Notes: generated by a model from the letters alone, not told the origin. A stretch of DNA of 64,000 nt from Zygnema cylindricum (GCA_037447655.1 JBBHKE010002508.1:1-64000); one strand, 5' to 3'. Counted from the stretch's first letter, positions 32,087 through 44,219 are shown. Numbers and translations are program-made.

Positions 32087-33087
32087 TGTTGAAATTAAAG
32101 GTTTACTTAAGTATTTTCTACGTTAGTTAAATAATCTAAATAGGAGCAGGAAAAAGCAGAGGCAACCTGCTTCTAACTTCTCTCTCTAGCCCCCATACTT
32201 GTCGTAGTCACTAAAGGCTGGAGAGGAAGCTAGAGCCATGGCTGCCTATGCTTCCCCCAGAGTCAGAAGGCAACCCTTTGGTAAACTTACCAATAAGGTT
32301 GATAGACCCAGGATTTGATCTTGGTCGTACATCCGTCCAAGTAGCCTAGTGCCGTTACCATGTAGCCTAGCACCTGTGTTAAAGTATATAGGGTACGATA
32401 GCTACTTAAAGACGTAGCAAAAGAGAAGCTCATTTAACTGACGAACGGACCACAATCACATATACATAGTTAGATAGAATTACATCAAAAAGTACTGCTT
32501 GTATTTTTAACGGCTATAAATTAAGGCCGATATCAATCAGACGGCGGAGGAAGAAGTCGGGATCACGGAATGGACGATTTGGTGGTTTGCGGTCACATCC
32601 ACACCGGGTGACACGTGGCAACATGACATTAGACAGCACCATCTCCGGGACATACCATGGCGAACCCGGATTTGGCAGGCATCGTCTTCTTGGCCATGTC
32701 GTACAATGGCCGTTCAGAAAGTACTCCGGGCCAAGTACCTTTCTGTACTGTACACTGAATTGATTGGCTCTGTACTTCAGTAGCAAAGGGATTAATGAGG
32801 GGTTTAAGACTTAGGAAAATTAGAGGTAGCCGCCTCTCTCTCCCAGAGAGCTCTTATATAAAAGGTCATCTTTGACCATTGATAATTAACAGCTCAAGGG
32901 AGCAAATTCAAGGATTATTTTTGTAACGGACCCAAACGAGTCTGTTCTTCTAAAAGATTAAGTCTGATCAGTCTATATTCTCTCAGGGTGGCGGAAATAC
33001 TCATACAAAAACTATGGGATTGTGACTATCCTAAGGGCTTTTGGTAGGATGCCTACTCTGAGTACTAATGGAGGTCTCAGAGTTAAA
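32087..33087 (+). mobile_element. Copia LTR followed by gag start
   Basis: About 1001 bp from TGTTGAAATT to the primer-binding site GGTTATGGGCCAACC (33088-33102, one mismatch to the consensus). It carries CAGAAAGTACTCC..GTACCTTTCTG inverted repeats, TATATAAAAGGTCATCTTTGACC-type sequence near 32855, and diverged hairpins. It is the 5' LTR of a truncated element. Confidence 0.8.
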
Positions 33088-33692
33088 GGTTATGGGCCAA
33101 CCCTCTAGGGTGCCCACATTCAATGGAACTGGGTTCATCTACTGGGAGAATATGATGACAGGAGCCCTATGTGAGAAAAGATTTTTGGGGAATAGTGTAT
33201 GGGTGAGTAAAGCGCCCATCTGGTCCTACTATCCCTCTAAGGTTTGCAAGAAGCAGATTTGCTAGGAAACCACATCCACCGTAATCAGAGGACTTAGAAG
33301 ACGGAGAAAGCATCACGATGGAAAAGGGAAAGAAAAAGAGAAAACCACATCTATAGCAACCGACTTTGTTTTCATGTCTCCCTTTCCAAGGAATGAGAAG
33401 AATGACATCGATACCTGGGACTACAACAACATGGTGGCCAAGCATTTTATCCTCTGTCATCTCAAACAATGATTTGCAGGTCCTCATTTGTCGGTGGAAA
33501 GGGCATCGGATCTGTGGGATGCGCTTATGGAAATGTACCACAGCGGTATGATTCATGAACATAAGCTGGCAGATCAAAAGATCAATAGATACTTTCACAA
33601 AGGAGAAAAGATGCTCGATTTTTAGAATGAGCTGGCTATATTTTTCATGGAGTTAGAGTGTGCCAGAAAGGTAGAAACCGAGAAGGCAAAGG
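33068..33692 (+). pseudogene. Copia gag remnant (5' part)
   Basis: The ATG at 33068 lies in the LTR. It reads MEVSELKVMGQPSRVPTFNG and FIYWENMMTGALCEKR before stopping at 33263-33265. Homology continues in shifted frames (for example IDTWDYNNMVAKHFIL near 33410 and the GEKMLDF region near 33605). It is cut at 33692 by a reverse LTR. No zinc knuckle remains. Confidence 0.82.
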
Positions 33693-34726
33693 TGCAATTC
33701 TGTGTCCTCCGTTGGACTACAGAATACAAGAAGCCTCTACATAGTTATTAACTAACCCACTTTCAATGGCAACCACTGCTACACAATTTGACAAGCTAAC
33801 AATCTGACTGCACCCCTATGCAGCGTGGACTCCCCTTAGTCTGTAGAAAAAGAAATCTCTGAAAACGCCCAACCATGCAATAAGTTATAGGGTGGGAAAG
33901 ATGCCAATTTATACAAACTCTCAAAGAAAGAGAGGACTATCTACCTGATTTTTCCTAAGTCTTAGTTTTTCCTAGTTCTCTCTCACAACCCCTATATACT
34001 GCCTATACGAACCAATCAAAACACTGTAAAGTTCCTGAAAGTACTACTGCCAATGTACTTTCTGTACGGCCTGTGTACGACAAGGCCATTAGGCGGACGC
34101 GTGTCCATTTTATTGTCCGTACGTTCATCGGAATTCCCGCAACCGAATGTCATCTCTCCACGTGGGGCCAGGTCAGGCCACGTCACTAAATGCCAAAGTG
34201 CTTATTCCGGGATTTCGGCAATGATGTGCACCATTAGATTTGACGCGAAATGGAATCTCAGTTGTAATAAATACTTGCGCGATATTTGTTTCCCTGTTGC
34301 GCAATATCTATTTCAAATTAGTATAGTACTTCGTATTTTGTAAAACTGTATCTATGCGTGCCGTAAAGAGTTTCACTTAATTGATTTATGTATAACACAA
34401 TACTTTAAATATTAACGAAACCTTATATCTCCTAACGGACTTCTACGAGAGAGTGGTTAGAGCTAACGGCTACGCCCCGCTCTGCCGGTCGAGGGTTTGA
34501 GTCCTGCCGGACTCAACCTTTTGTTGAGAGTGACTTAAATCACTCTTTAGTCCTTCCTATGGAGCTGAGGCAGCCATGGCTCCATCGCTCTCTCTCTCTC
34601 CTTCAGTGACTACAACAAGTATGGGGGAAAGAGAGAAGAGATGGAGGCAGACTGCCATCATTTTCTATATATGTTTCCGCTAATTTATTTTAGGCCTAGA
34701 AAATACAAAAATTGCTTATTTCAACA
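33693..34726 (-). mobile_element. Copia LTR (LTR1), minus orientation
   Basis: 1034 bp between TGCAATTCTGTG and TTTCAACA. Its R-U5 hairpin 2 is CTGCAT/GTGCAG. No matching target duplication is visible (AAAGG versus TGGCG), and a second reverse LTR fragment adjoins its right end. It is therefore not a simple solo LTR and may be part of a rearranged element. Confidence 0.82.
34454..34522 (+). other. tRNA-like Pol III module inside LTR, antisense to LTR
   Basis: A-box-like TGGTTAGAGC (34454-34463), B-box-like GGTTTGAGTCC (34494-34504) and a TTTT run (34519-34522). The B-box region can also form a hairpin with GGACTCAACC. The position corresponds to the modules in the other LTRs. Confidence 0.45.
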
Positions 34727-35285
34727 TGGCGATGACCACAAACCGCCGAAATCCTCTTCCGCGATCTCGACATTCATCGGGCTGTCCGATTAAATGCATA
34801 TTTAATCGTAGCTGTAATAAATACTTGCGCGGTATTCGTTTCGCTATCGAAACAAATGCGCGATACTTGTTCCTTGTCGGTACCTTAATCCGTACTTTTA
34901 CATAACTGGATCTTTGTATCCCGTACGTAGTTGTAGTTAAATGAATTATCCGACGTAATTGTATTTAAATAATTATCAAATCCTATACTATGTAACATTG
35001 GATTTAGACTTAATGGTTAGGGCTACCAGCTGCCGGCTATCAATCATTCCGTAGGTACCAGGATCAAATCCTGGTTCTGACACCAATCCTTTTTGGAAAT
35101 AAACCGGTAAATAAACTAATCCCCTTAAATCTCTGGATAGTCTAGGCGGCTATGGCTCTAGCTTCCACTCCAACTTCCCAGTGACTGCGACAAGTGTGGG
35201 AGTGTGAGGGAGAAGTTAGAGATAGACTGCCTCGGCTTCTTTCTGTATTTTAATTTAGACGTAGAAAATACTTAAAAATGAACCA
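34727..35285 (-). mobile_element. Copia LTR fragment, minus orientation
   Basis: Contains the LTR 5' half in reverse. It begins within the region near the CGGCGATG-type motif and runs through the tRNA-like module (GGATCAAATCC, 35061-35071) and the CACTTGTCGCAGTCACTGGG block (reverse complement of 35169-35188) to the LTR start near 35285. U3 promoter, R and U5 are missing. Confidence 0.75.
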
Positions 35286-35343
35286 TTAATTTCTACAGAA
35301 CCCGCCTAAAAGAAATAGGTACGGACGTGCCAGGCTCTACATC

Positions 35344-35415
35344 GAGCTGGTGGCACTGTGGTTAGTGCGCTGATAGCTCAAGTCAGAGGTCCCAGGTTCG
35401 AGCCCTAGCCGGCTC
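35344..35415 (+). tRNA. tRNA-like sequence, possible tRNA-Glu(CTC) pseudogene
   Basis: 72 nt that fold as a cloverleaf: acceptor GAGCTGG/CCGGCTC (7 pairs, one G-T), D stem GCAC/GTGC, anticodon stem CTGAT/GTCAG, T stem CCAGG/CCTAG with one mismatch. A-box-like TGGCACTGTGG, B-box-like GGTTCGAGCCC, and TTTTT at 35417-35421. The formal anticodon is CTC, but position 33 is G instead of the near-universal T. I therefore think it is a pseudogene or a tRNA-derived repeat. Confidence 0.5.
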
Positions 35416-35839
35416 ATTTTTCCCTAGTATGGGGCATATCGAATCCTGGATTTCTAGGAAATAAACAAGATAGGCCTAAAAAGATAAGAGATTTGAAATT
35501 GTATGTTAGTGAAGATTGATGAGTTAAACCCTTAGATTTTTCATATGGAGAATTATTTGGAATCTAGAAATTGTGATCGTGATGATTACACTTTTTTTGC
35601 TGTTAGTTGTTCTAAAAGGTGATGTTCAGATTTGGTATTTCTCTCAGATAAGGTCTTATTTGATTCCTGATAATGCTGATTGAGAAGCTTTTAAGACCGC
35701 GATCAAATCGCGTTTCTTGTCTGTCACTTATAAATCCAGAATGGAAAGGCTAGGATTGCTGAATTAATTATGATGTTAACCACACTCTATAATTCGAACA
35801 ATCCTTTTAATGAAACTCTTAACAACAAAACTATGTTGG

Positions 35840-36257
35840 GATAGTTAAGTAAAGAAGACACCTAACACAATTTGATCAGTTTAGAGTCTTTAGTGGAAGG
35901 GAAACCATTAAAAATTATGGTAGATTTAGGTGCTATACATAATTTTACTTCACATAAGTTTGTAGAGGAAAATAAAATTCTTACAATCATAAGGGTAAAA
36001 CCTTTGCATGTTCAAGTGGAAAATGGTAATAACTCCAGATTAGATTTACAAACTGACAGAACAAAAATTGATATCCAGGGTCATAAAATGAAAGTTGTGT
36101 GTGAAATAATGAAATTGGGAAGTGAGGAGCTAATGTTGGGAAAGCCTTAGTTAAGTGAACATAACCCTCAAATTTATTGGGAAACTAACACCTTGAGAGT
36201 AAATTATGAGAACGGCTAGAAGGTTTTGCAAGCATTACTTTCGAAAAAGTTGCATAG
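35840..36257 (+). pseudogene. Gypsy aspartic protease remnant
   Basis: Retropepsin-like ORF. VEGKPLKIMVDLGAIHNFTS corresponds to the gypsy motif with D-S-G-A; Ser is replaced by Leu (VDLGAIHNF). It continues to MLGKP with a stop at about 36150, followed by a further gypsy-like stretch up to the GAATC duplication at 36258. Confidence 0.75.
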
Positions 36258-36262
36258 GAATC

Positions 36263-37295
36263 TACAAACTGTGTCTTCTATTGGACTACAGATTTCATGA
36301 AACCTCTAGATAGCTTCTTACTAACCCACTTCAAGACACAACAACTGTTGCTGAAGAGGTCAAATTGACAATCTTAGTGCACCTTTGTGAAGCTTGGACT
36401 CCCTTGAGTCCGTAACAAAAACAATCAGTGAAAACGGCCAACCAGCTGATAAGTTATGGGGTGGCAAAGATGCCTATTTTATACAAACCTTCAAGGGGAG
36501 AGGTGACTGTATTTCGAAAAACACTAAGTCTTGATTCTCTCTAATAACTCCTATCTATTGAAGTACGCACCAATCAAATTACTGTACCGTACTAAAAGTA
36601 CTACTACCTGTGTACCTTTTGTATAACTAATGTACGACAAGGCTATTACGTGGACGCGTGCCCTCTTTTTACTTGTCCGTAGGTTCCTCGGAATTCCCGT
36701 GACCAAATGTGATCTCTCCACGTGGCGCCTGGTCATGCCATGTCACAAAAAGCCAAAGTGACCACTCCAAGATTTCGGTGATGATGTGCGCCATTGGATA
36801 AGAACCAAAATGAAATCTCAGCTGTTATAAATACTTGCGCGATATTTGTTTTCTTGTCAAAACAAAATGCGCGGTATCCGTTTCGAAACCGTATCGTACT
36901 CTGTACTTTACAAAAACTGTATCTATGCATATCGTATATAGTTTCATTTAAATGAATTAGTTTATTGCTAAATAAATAAATATCTTTCAAACCCTATTGC
37001 ATTTAGCATTGGTCATAGACTATTAGGATAGAGCTGATTGTTATTGGCGAACTTAACGGACGGCAGTTACCGGGATCAAATCGTGGGTCCGTCAAGCATC
37101 TTTTTAGTAACCTACTAAAAACAACTGCTTGTTGAACTAAGGAAACCTTCGTTCACCCACTCTCTCTATCATTAAGTGACTGCAACAAGTATGCTGGCTA
37201 GAGAGAGGAGGTGGAGGTAGGTTGCCCATTTTTTTCCTTTTTATACTGATATATTTAGACCTAGAAAATACTCTATTAATCTAGTAATTTCAACA
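36263..37295 (-). mobile_element. Element E 3' LTR
   Basis: 1033 bp, in plus coordinates TACAAACTGTG to AATTTCAACA, next to the reverse polypurine tract CTCCCCTTATTTT at 37296. It contains GGACTC/GAGTCC hairpin 1 and an antisense tRNA-like module near 37010-37115 (GGATCAAATCG, TTTTT). Confidence 0.9.
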
Positions 37296-40200
37296 CTCCC
37301 CTTATTTTCTAGTCTTTTTTTAACTTCAGTTTTAGTCCACATTTTTCTCTGCTATATTTTAATTTGGGAGAAGGCACTGGTTTTGTCATCATATCATCCA
37401 CCATTTCCTCATCAGATCTATATACAAGATCCACAATCTTATTCTCAACTTTTTCTCTCACAAAACCCAATCTTATGTCCATATGCTATCCTTGAAATGA
37501 TGTTTTGGATTAGCTGCAATTGTAATGGCTGCTTAATTATCACAAAATAATTCATGCACTCCCTCTTTCATATACCCTACTTCGTGCAACAAGGACTTGA
37601 CCCACATCAATTCTTTTAGAGCAGAACAAGAGTCCATATATTCAGCCTCCATAGTAGACCGAGCAACCACCTTTTGTTGCTTACTGCTCCAACAGCAAGC
37701 ACCTTCCCCACATACAACACATACCCAGAAGTGCATCTTCTCATAGGTGTATCCCCATAAATGGCATCACTCCAAGTAGTGATATCAGTGTGCTCCCCTC
37801 CCAAATGCAACCACAACTCTTTGGTTCCTACCAGAAATATCATGACTCTCTTAGTTGCCTATCAGTCTTTTTTCCTAGGATCATTAAGACTTCTATTGAG
37901 TACTCCAACTGTTGTCGCTATATCCGGCCTGGTACAATTCATGAAGTATATTAGACTTCCTACGACTTGTTTGTAAGCGATAGACTTCATAAACTCTCTC
38001 TCTTCTCGACTTATTTGATCATCTAGTATTATCACTCCTCCCTTTACACTCCCATCAATTACTTTCTTGAAGTACATGGGAGTGGTAGAACTGTTTGCTT
38101 TTTCCATCTGGAATTTTTCAAGCATATTACCTATTGATTCTTTTTGAGTACGTCTAATGATCCTCTTCCCCCTATCTTTTTCCATTCGAATTCCCAAAAT
38201 ATAACTTGCCTCCCCTAAATCCTTCATGTCAAATTTGCTTCTAAGATCTTTATTTAATTTATTGATCTTTTCTAAAGACTAACTTAACACTAGTAGATCA
38301 TCCACATAAATTGCAATATAAATCACACCATTCTCATCTTCAAACATATAGATAGAATGGTCAAAGCTGATCCGGATATATCCCCGACCATGAGAAACTC
38401 ATCTAGTTTTTTATTCCACTGTAGCGGAGCTTGCTTAAGTTTATATAAGGACTTTATGAGCTTGCAAATTTTGCTCTCTTCCCCATTCTCCAGAAATCCC
38501 TCTTGTTGCCGCATGAAGATTTCACCCTCTCACTCACCATTGAGAAATGTGGTCTTTATATCCATCTGATGAATTTCCATGTCTGTCGCTGCTGCTAAAC
38601 TGAGGAGAATCCTTACTAATGAGAACTGAATAACTGGAGCAAACATCTCCTCATAGTCAATCCCCACTTTTTGGGTGAACCCCTTTGCTAACAAACGAGC
38701 TTTATATCTTTGAATGGTATTATCTGGGTTCAGTTTTAGTTTAAATACCCATTTACAGCCAATAGGTTTTCTGTCGAAGTACAATCCGCTTGTTCCCAAG
38801 TATTTGCTTCCATGATTGAAAACCATTTCATCATTTATGGCTCTAATCCATCTTTCTTTTTTTGGGCTATTCACTGCCTCCAAGTATGACTGAGGCTCAT
38901 CAGGATGAGATAGCTTAGTTACCTTATGATCAGCATGTTTCTCTTGTATCCTTTTGCTGCTCCTTCTCCCTCCCTCAAACTTTGAAGCTGGAATTGAAGG
39001 AAGTCCCGGGTTTCTCCTTACTATCTCATCGGCTCCCTTATTGATAGAAGTCGGTTTTAGTTCCTCCTCTTCTGTCTCTTCGAAGTCCATAGGAATATGT
39101 GAGGTGTTTGGTAGATCTCATGTATCTTGGATCTCCTCTGAATCTGTAATCACTGTTTCACTCATGTCCCTTTGGGGAAAGACAAGACTCTCCTCGCTCT
39201 CACACTCAAAACGGATTTTTTTCTTCTTGGTATATTTGAAGGGGTCAAATGACTTCCCTTCATCCATGATAACTAGGTGTTTTACCTGAATAATATCTTG
39301 CTTTGCTAAGTCATAGACTCTATATCTATTGACATCCTCATCTTATCCTACAAAGTATCCAGGTTTGCCCTTAGCATCTAGTTTCTTGTTTTTCTTATTC
39401 GTAACAAGATTGTAAACTTGGCTACCGAATACTTTAAGGTGTGAGATATCTGGTTTGCTTCCAACCCATCTCTCATAAGGTGTCATTCCCTTTACGGATG
39501 AGGTAAGGACTCTATTCTTAATGTAGTTGGCATAGTTCATGGCTTTCTGCCCAAAATCTCTTTCCTATTTTCTTGTCAACCAACTTACTACATACACTAT
39601 CTCCTAGTGTCCGGTTTAATCTTTCAGCTACCCCATTTTGTTCCGGGTTATATGGTACGATTTTTTGGTGTTGAACTCTCTCATCTCTTAGGTATTCCTC
39701 AAACTGGTTAGAGGTTTATTTTCCCCTATTTTCACTCCTTATTCTCTTAATGGGAGTTTCTATGCAACTTCTCACTCCAAGCTTTATATTCTTTGAAGTA
39801 AATTGGTATTCTAGACTTTGTTTTTAGGAAGTAGACTCTAGAGTACCTAGACCATTCATTAGTTATTGTTAACATAAACCTCTTCCCTCCAACCTAAGGT
39901 ACGCTTGGAGGTCCCTAGATATATGTGTGGACTAGATCTAGTACCTTTTCCCCCCTATATGTGGCGGCTTTGGGAAAAGGAAGTCCGTGTGTTTTTCCTT
40001 GAGCACATCCACTACTATCATCCACCATTTCATCATCACCAAACAGAATGCCTTGTACTACACCAAACTTCTTCATTTCCCTCAACTTATCAAAATGCTC
40101 ATGCCCCAACCGCTTATGACAATCATCAATTTTGGAACACCAACATAATAAACATTCTTCTTTTCATTACTCAAGTTAAGCCTTAACATGCCTTGGCTAC

Positions 40201-40668
40201 TATTATCTGCCGCGAAGTAGACTTTATCCCTATACTTAACTGTCAAGACTCTTATTCTAGTGAAGGTATCAAACTCTTTGTCATCTAACACTGATGTAGA
40301 GAGAAATTTTTTACTCAGCTGAGGAATGTCGAGTACATCTGAGAATATGAGTATAGAAGTCTTACTTTCACTAAAACTTTCAGATCTACTGACCCTACTA
40401 GATCTGTAGTAACCGCTCTCCCATCCCCATACTCTATCTCTACAGTAGGGATCTTTCATAGCTTAGAAAAGAGTTGCTTATCACGACACATATGCATGGA
40501 TGCACCTGAGTCGATGATCCATCCTTCCTCTTGAGCTTCCCGAATTGCTCCAAAGACACACTTCGGTCTCCGAGGGATTTCCTTCTCCTTCAGACTCTCG
40601 TCAAGAAGAAGCTCCCCATCTTTGTCAGAGGACTCGTCCTCGGTTTCTCTAATCAATTTTGTGACCAC
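37296..40668 (-). pseudogene. Element E pol (protease, integrase, RT, RNase H)
   Basis: Read downward from 40668. Protease keeps IIDSGASMHMC. The GAG-pre-integrase zinc motif is damaged (SSGC for CSGC), and the first integrase Asp is replaced by Tyr (HTYI). The integrase C-terminal part (KGMTPYERWVGSKP) is near 39470 and an acidic linker at about 38950-39290. RT has GCKWVFKLKLNP (about 38740) and an intact YVDD (about 38305). RNase H is at 37530-37860 with frameshifts but TTWSDAIYGD and MEAEYM recognisable. This is a complete copia domain order with inactivating lesions. Confidence 0.9.
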
Positions 40669-41691
40669 AAGCGCTTTTTTTTCCCTCTGAAAAAACCCCC
40701 TCCATGGTTCTCTTGGAGCCTCAGCTCCAACAGCTTAACACAATATGCGATAAAGTGTCTTGGTTTTTTGCAAAAATGAAAAAGGCCCTTTGGGGGCCTT
40801 GGTCCTCCAGGCTGATCTCTCTCTTCTTTGAATGGTTTCTTCGGATCATTTTCCCATCGGTTTACTCTGCAGCTAGAGCTTGGATGCTCTTCCCCCCCTC
40901 CTAATCTCAATTGTGTTCTCCTACACAAGTATCATCCGGACCACTATGTTCCACTTCCATGAACTGTCAGGCATTTGTGTCCCACTTCCATGAACTCTCA
41001 GTCATTTCCTGTACTGGGTACTCTATGTTTTCACACTCGTCGGGTAACTTTATGATGAGAGTGTTAACTTTCATCTTCATTGTACCTGTCCACCTAGCAC
41101 TCTCCATCTCTATATACAAACAAGAGAGATCATTACAATAGTGTAACATCTTTCCCCCTTTGTAAGTACAATTCCCCAACTTTTGTTCTGCCAATCTGAG
41201 CTCCTGAATAGTACCAGCTCTATAAATTTTTACCAAACTCACCCACAACTCCTCGGCCTTGTAAATGTGAAGATGGGGGGTTGCCAAAGCTTGAGTGAGG
41301 TGTCTTAGAATGAAGTTTTTGGCTGCAATGTCGATGTCTTTCCACGTTTGGGTGTCGTTCTCTACGGTTTTCACGCCCACCGCACTAGATGTCGTGGTAA
41401 TAGGAGCAATTGTAGTAAAAGGCGTCTCCTTCTCCTTCCCTTTTTCGGACACATTGCTATCCCCATTATCTGCTTCCTCTTCTACAACTGATGTTGCTAG
41501 AACAAACCTTATTCCACCAAACCCTGGTGGAGTTCCCTGAGGTGGACGTTTCACTTGTCTAGTAACAATACCCCAATATCGGTTTTCGCACAAAGCCCCA
41601 TCATCATGGCTTCCCAATAAATGAACTCTGATCCATTGAAGATGGGCACCTTAGTGGGTGGGCCCATAACCTACAATTCCGTGTCCTCCAT
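40669..41691 (-). pseudogene. Element E gag
   Basis: The start codon at 41691-41689 lies in the 5' LTR, 20 bp before its end. The seventh codon is now TAG (CAG elsewhere). Otherwise a long gag frame remains (40967-41617), with ALCENRYWGIVTRQVKRP, FILRHLTQALATPHLHIYKA and MKVNTLIIKLPDECENI. The zinc knuckle reads FHFCKKPRHFIAYC, with its first Cys lost. The N-terminal frame runs through the primer-binding site, as in the other families here. Confidence 0.88.
41657..41671 (-). promoter_or_regulatory. Element E primer-binding site, half-tRNA iMet type
   Basis: On the minus strand GGTTATGGGCCCACC, identical to the array elements although the LTRs belong to a different subfamily. It directly follows the LTR end at 41672. 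Confidence 0.8.
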
Positions 41692-42704
41692 TGGACTACA
41701 GAATTGAGGAAGCATTTAGATAGCTTTTAACTAATCCACTTCAAGCCACAACAACTGCTGCCCAAGAATTCAAACTGACAGTTTGATTGCACCGCTGTGC
41801 AACATGGACTCTCTTGAGTGCGTAGTAAAAAGAAACAGTGAAAACGGCTAACCAGCTGATAAGTTATGGGTTGGCAAAGATGCCTATTTTATACAAACCC
41901 TCTAAAAGAGAGGTGATTGTATTTCCTAAAACTCTAAGTCTTGATTCTCTCTAATAACTCCTATCTACTGAAGTACGGACCAATCATATTACTATACCGT
42001 ACCAAAAAGTACTACTGCCGGTGTACCTTTTGTACGACCAATGTACGAGAAGGCTATTACGTGAACGCGTGCCTTCTTTTTACTCTTCCATAGGTTCCTC
42101 GGAATTCCCGCGACCAAATGTGATCCCTTCACGTGGCGCCAGGTCATGCCATGTCATTAAAAGCCAAATTGACCACTCCGAGATTTTGGCGATGATTTGG
42201 GCCGTTGGATAAGAACCAAAATGAAATCTCAGCTTTTATAAATACTTGCGCGATATTTGTTTCCCTGTCAAAACAAAATGCGCGGTATTCGTTTCGAAAC
42301 CGTATCGTACTCTGTATTTTACAAAAACTGTATCTATGCATATCGTATATAGTTTCATTTATATGAATTAGTTTATTCCTAAATAAATAAATATCTATCA
42401 AACCCTTTAGCATTTAGGATTGGTCCTAGACTAATAGGATAAAGTTGATCGCTATCGGCCAACTTGACGAACGACAGGTACCGGGATCAAATCCTGGGTG
42501 CGTCAAGTATCTTTTTAGTAACCTACTAAAAACAATTGCTTGTTGAACTAAGGCATCCATGGTTGAATCACTCTCTATCCTTCAATGACTACAACAAGTA
42601 TGGTGGCTAGAGAGAGAATGTAGAGGTAGGCTGCCCTTTCTTTTCTTTTTTATACTGATATATTTAGACCTAGAAAATACTTTATAAATCTAGTAATTTG
42701 AATA
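41672..42704 (-). mobile_element. Element E 5' LTR
   Basis: 1033 bp, the same length as the 3' LTR, bounded by the primer-binding site and the GAATC duplication. Hairpin 2 is TTGCAC/GTGCAA, a compensatory change of the outer pair. An antisense tRNA-like module lies near 42420-42517 (GGATCAAATCC, 42484-42494, and TTTTT). Confidence 0.92.
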
Positions 42705-42709
42705 GAATC

Positions 42710-44219
42710 ATATGAATATCATAACCAAATTGGGAGTGGAAGTTTTGACTTTTGCTAAACAATTTAAAAATCATTTAAAAGATTAAACAAATCATGTTTT
42801 CTTGTTTTTAGTAACTAAGGCAGTTAGTGATGAAAGGGGGGGAGAAAACAATAACATTGACGTTATTCCTAAATCACACACCACTAAAAATCTTGAAAAT
42901 CAAAAATCTGATTTTGTAACTGACATTAATACATCTGATGCCGCTGTTAAAGATTTGATATTTGAATTTCGAGATGTTTTCCCAAATGACTTACCCTTTA
43001 GAAAGCCACCTTCCTGAGATGTGGAACATGTTATTAACATTGAACTTAGATGTTGTCACAAAATTTATAAGCACAGTTTCTTTGAGCAGGGGTGCAGTCA
43101 AATTGTCAGTTTGCCTTCTTGGGCAGTAGTGGTTGTGGCTTGAAGTGGGTTAGTTAAATACTATCTAGAGGCTTCCTGTATTCTGTAGTCCAATGGAGGA
43201 CACAGAATTGCAAAAAGAAGGTTGCAACGTTGAGAATGTGTGTCGACTATCGTAGTCTAAACAAGATTACGGTGAAGGATACGTATTCATTACCTTTAAT
43301 TTCTAATTTGATAGATCGTTTAAAAAGTGCTAAAGTATTTTCGTTGATTGTTGTGCGTAGTGGCTTTAATCAGGTGCCAATTAGAACCCAATATGTTGAT
43401 AAAACTGCTTTTAGAACTAGTGTCAGTCATTTTGAATGGATGTTGATGCCATTTAGTTTAACTAATGCACTGCCCACTTATCAAAGATTAACGGACCAAA
43501 CATTTTCGGATTATATTGATAGGTTTGTTCAAGTGTTTATAGATGACATCCTAATATATACCAAATCTAAAGAACAACATGTAATTCATTTAAAGAATTT
43601 TTTGGAAAGGCTAAGGGAAAGAAAATTGTATGGAAAATTGTCAAAATCCAATTTTCTTAAAAATGAACAATTATTTTTGGGACATATAGTTTGTGGGGAA
43701 GGTGTAAAAAATGATCCATCCAAAATCATTGCAATTCAACATTGGAGGCAACCTACTAATATCATAGAAGTTAGATCGTTTTTGGGGTTGGCCACTTATT
43801 ACAGGAAATTTATCAGAAACTTTAGTATGATTGCCGCACCTTTAACGGATTTACTTCGAGAGAATGAGACATTTGTGCGGGGAGCTAATCAAGAGAGAGC
43901 TTTCGAAGAACTAAAAGGGAAGTTGACCTCTGCCCCTACACAGGTGTATTTTGATCTTGTTGGGGAGCTTGAAGTCTTAATCACCACAAATGCACCTGAT
44001 AAAAGTTTAGGTGCAGTGATAAGTCAAAAAGTTGGTAAACATTTTCCTCCTATTGCTTTTGAGTCCAGGAAATTCAATGATGCTGAAAAAAACAATCCAG
44101 CACAAGAAAAGGAATTGCTTGCAATTGTTCATCCATTCGTGAAATACCGTTGTTATTTGCATAATAAAGAATTCATTGTTCATTGTGAAAATAAAGCACT
44201 TTCTTATATGAAAGATTAA
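42710..44219 (+). pseudogene. Gypsy RT/RNase H remnant
   Basis: Resumes gypsy element F after E. The pre-RT region (FRDVFPNDLPFRKPPS) is at about 42970-43017. RT proper starts at 43227 (RMCVDYRSLNKITVKDTYSLP) after a gap filled by an LTR tail. The first catalytic Asp region FSxIDLRSGY reads FSLIVVRSGF (Asp lost), while FIDDILIY is kept. RNase H has TTNAPDKSLGAV, where a catalytic Asp is Asn. Stop at 44219. The long open frame is chance preservation. Confidence 0.88.
43087..43212 (+). mobile_element. 126-bp LTR1 tail inside gypsy RT
   Basis: The R-U5 end of an LTR1-type LTR (AGGGGTGCAGTC through GGACACAGAATTGCA), without the rest of the LTR. It replaces the part of RT that normally precedes RMCVDYR, so it marks a deletion after insertion or a filler at a repaired break. 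Confidence 0.8.

Larger units (their letters stand above)
36263..42704 (-). mobile_element. Full-length copia element E (6442 bp)
   Basis: Complete structure on the minus strand: 5' LTR 41672-42704, primer-binding site 41657-41671, gag, protease, integrase, RT, RNase H, polypurine tract, 3' LTR 36263-37295. Both LTRs are 1033 bp. The 5-bp duplication GAATC flanks it at 36258-36262 and 42705-42709. The outermost TG/CA dinucleotides have become TA at both ends. It carries many stops and frameshifts and is nested in gypsy element F. Confidence 0.93.

Noticed and set aside
33693-34726. Simple solo LTR in gag
   Set aside because: The flanks AAAGG and TGGCG do not match, and another reverse LTR fragment follows directly.
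43230-44219. Functional gypsy reverse transcriptase from the 329-codon ORF
   Set aside because: The first catalytic Asp motif is lost (IVVRSGF) and an RNase H Asp is Asn. Neighbouring frames carry stops.
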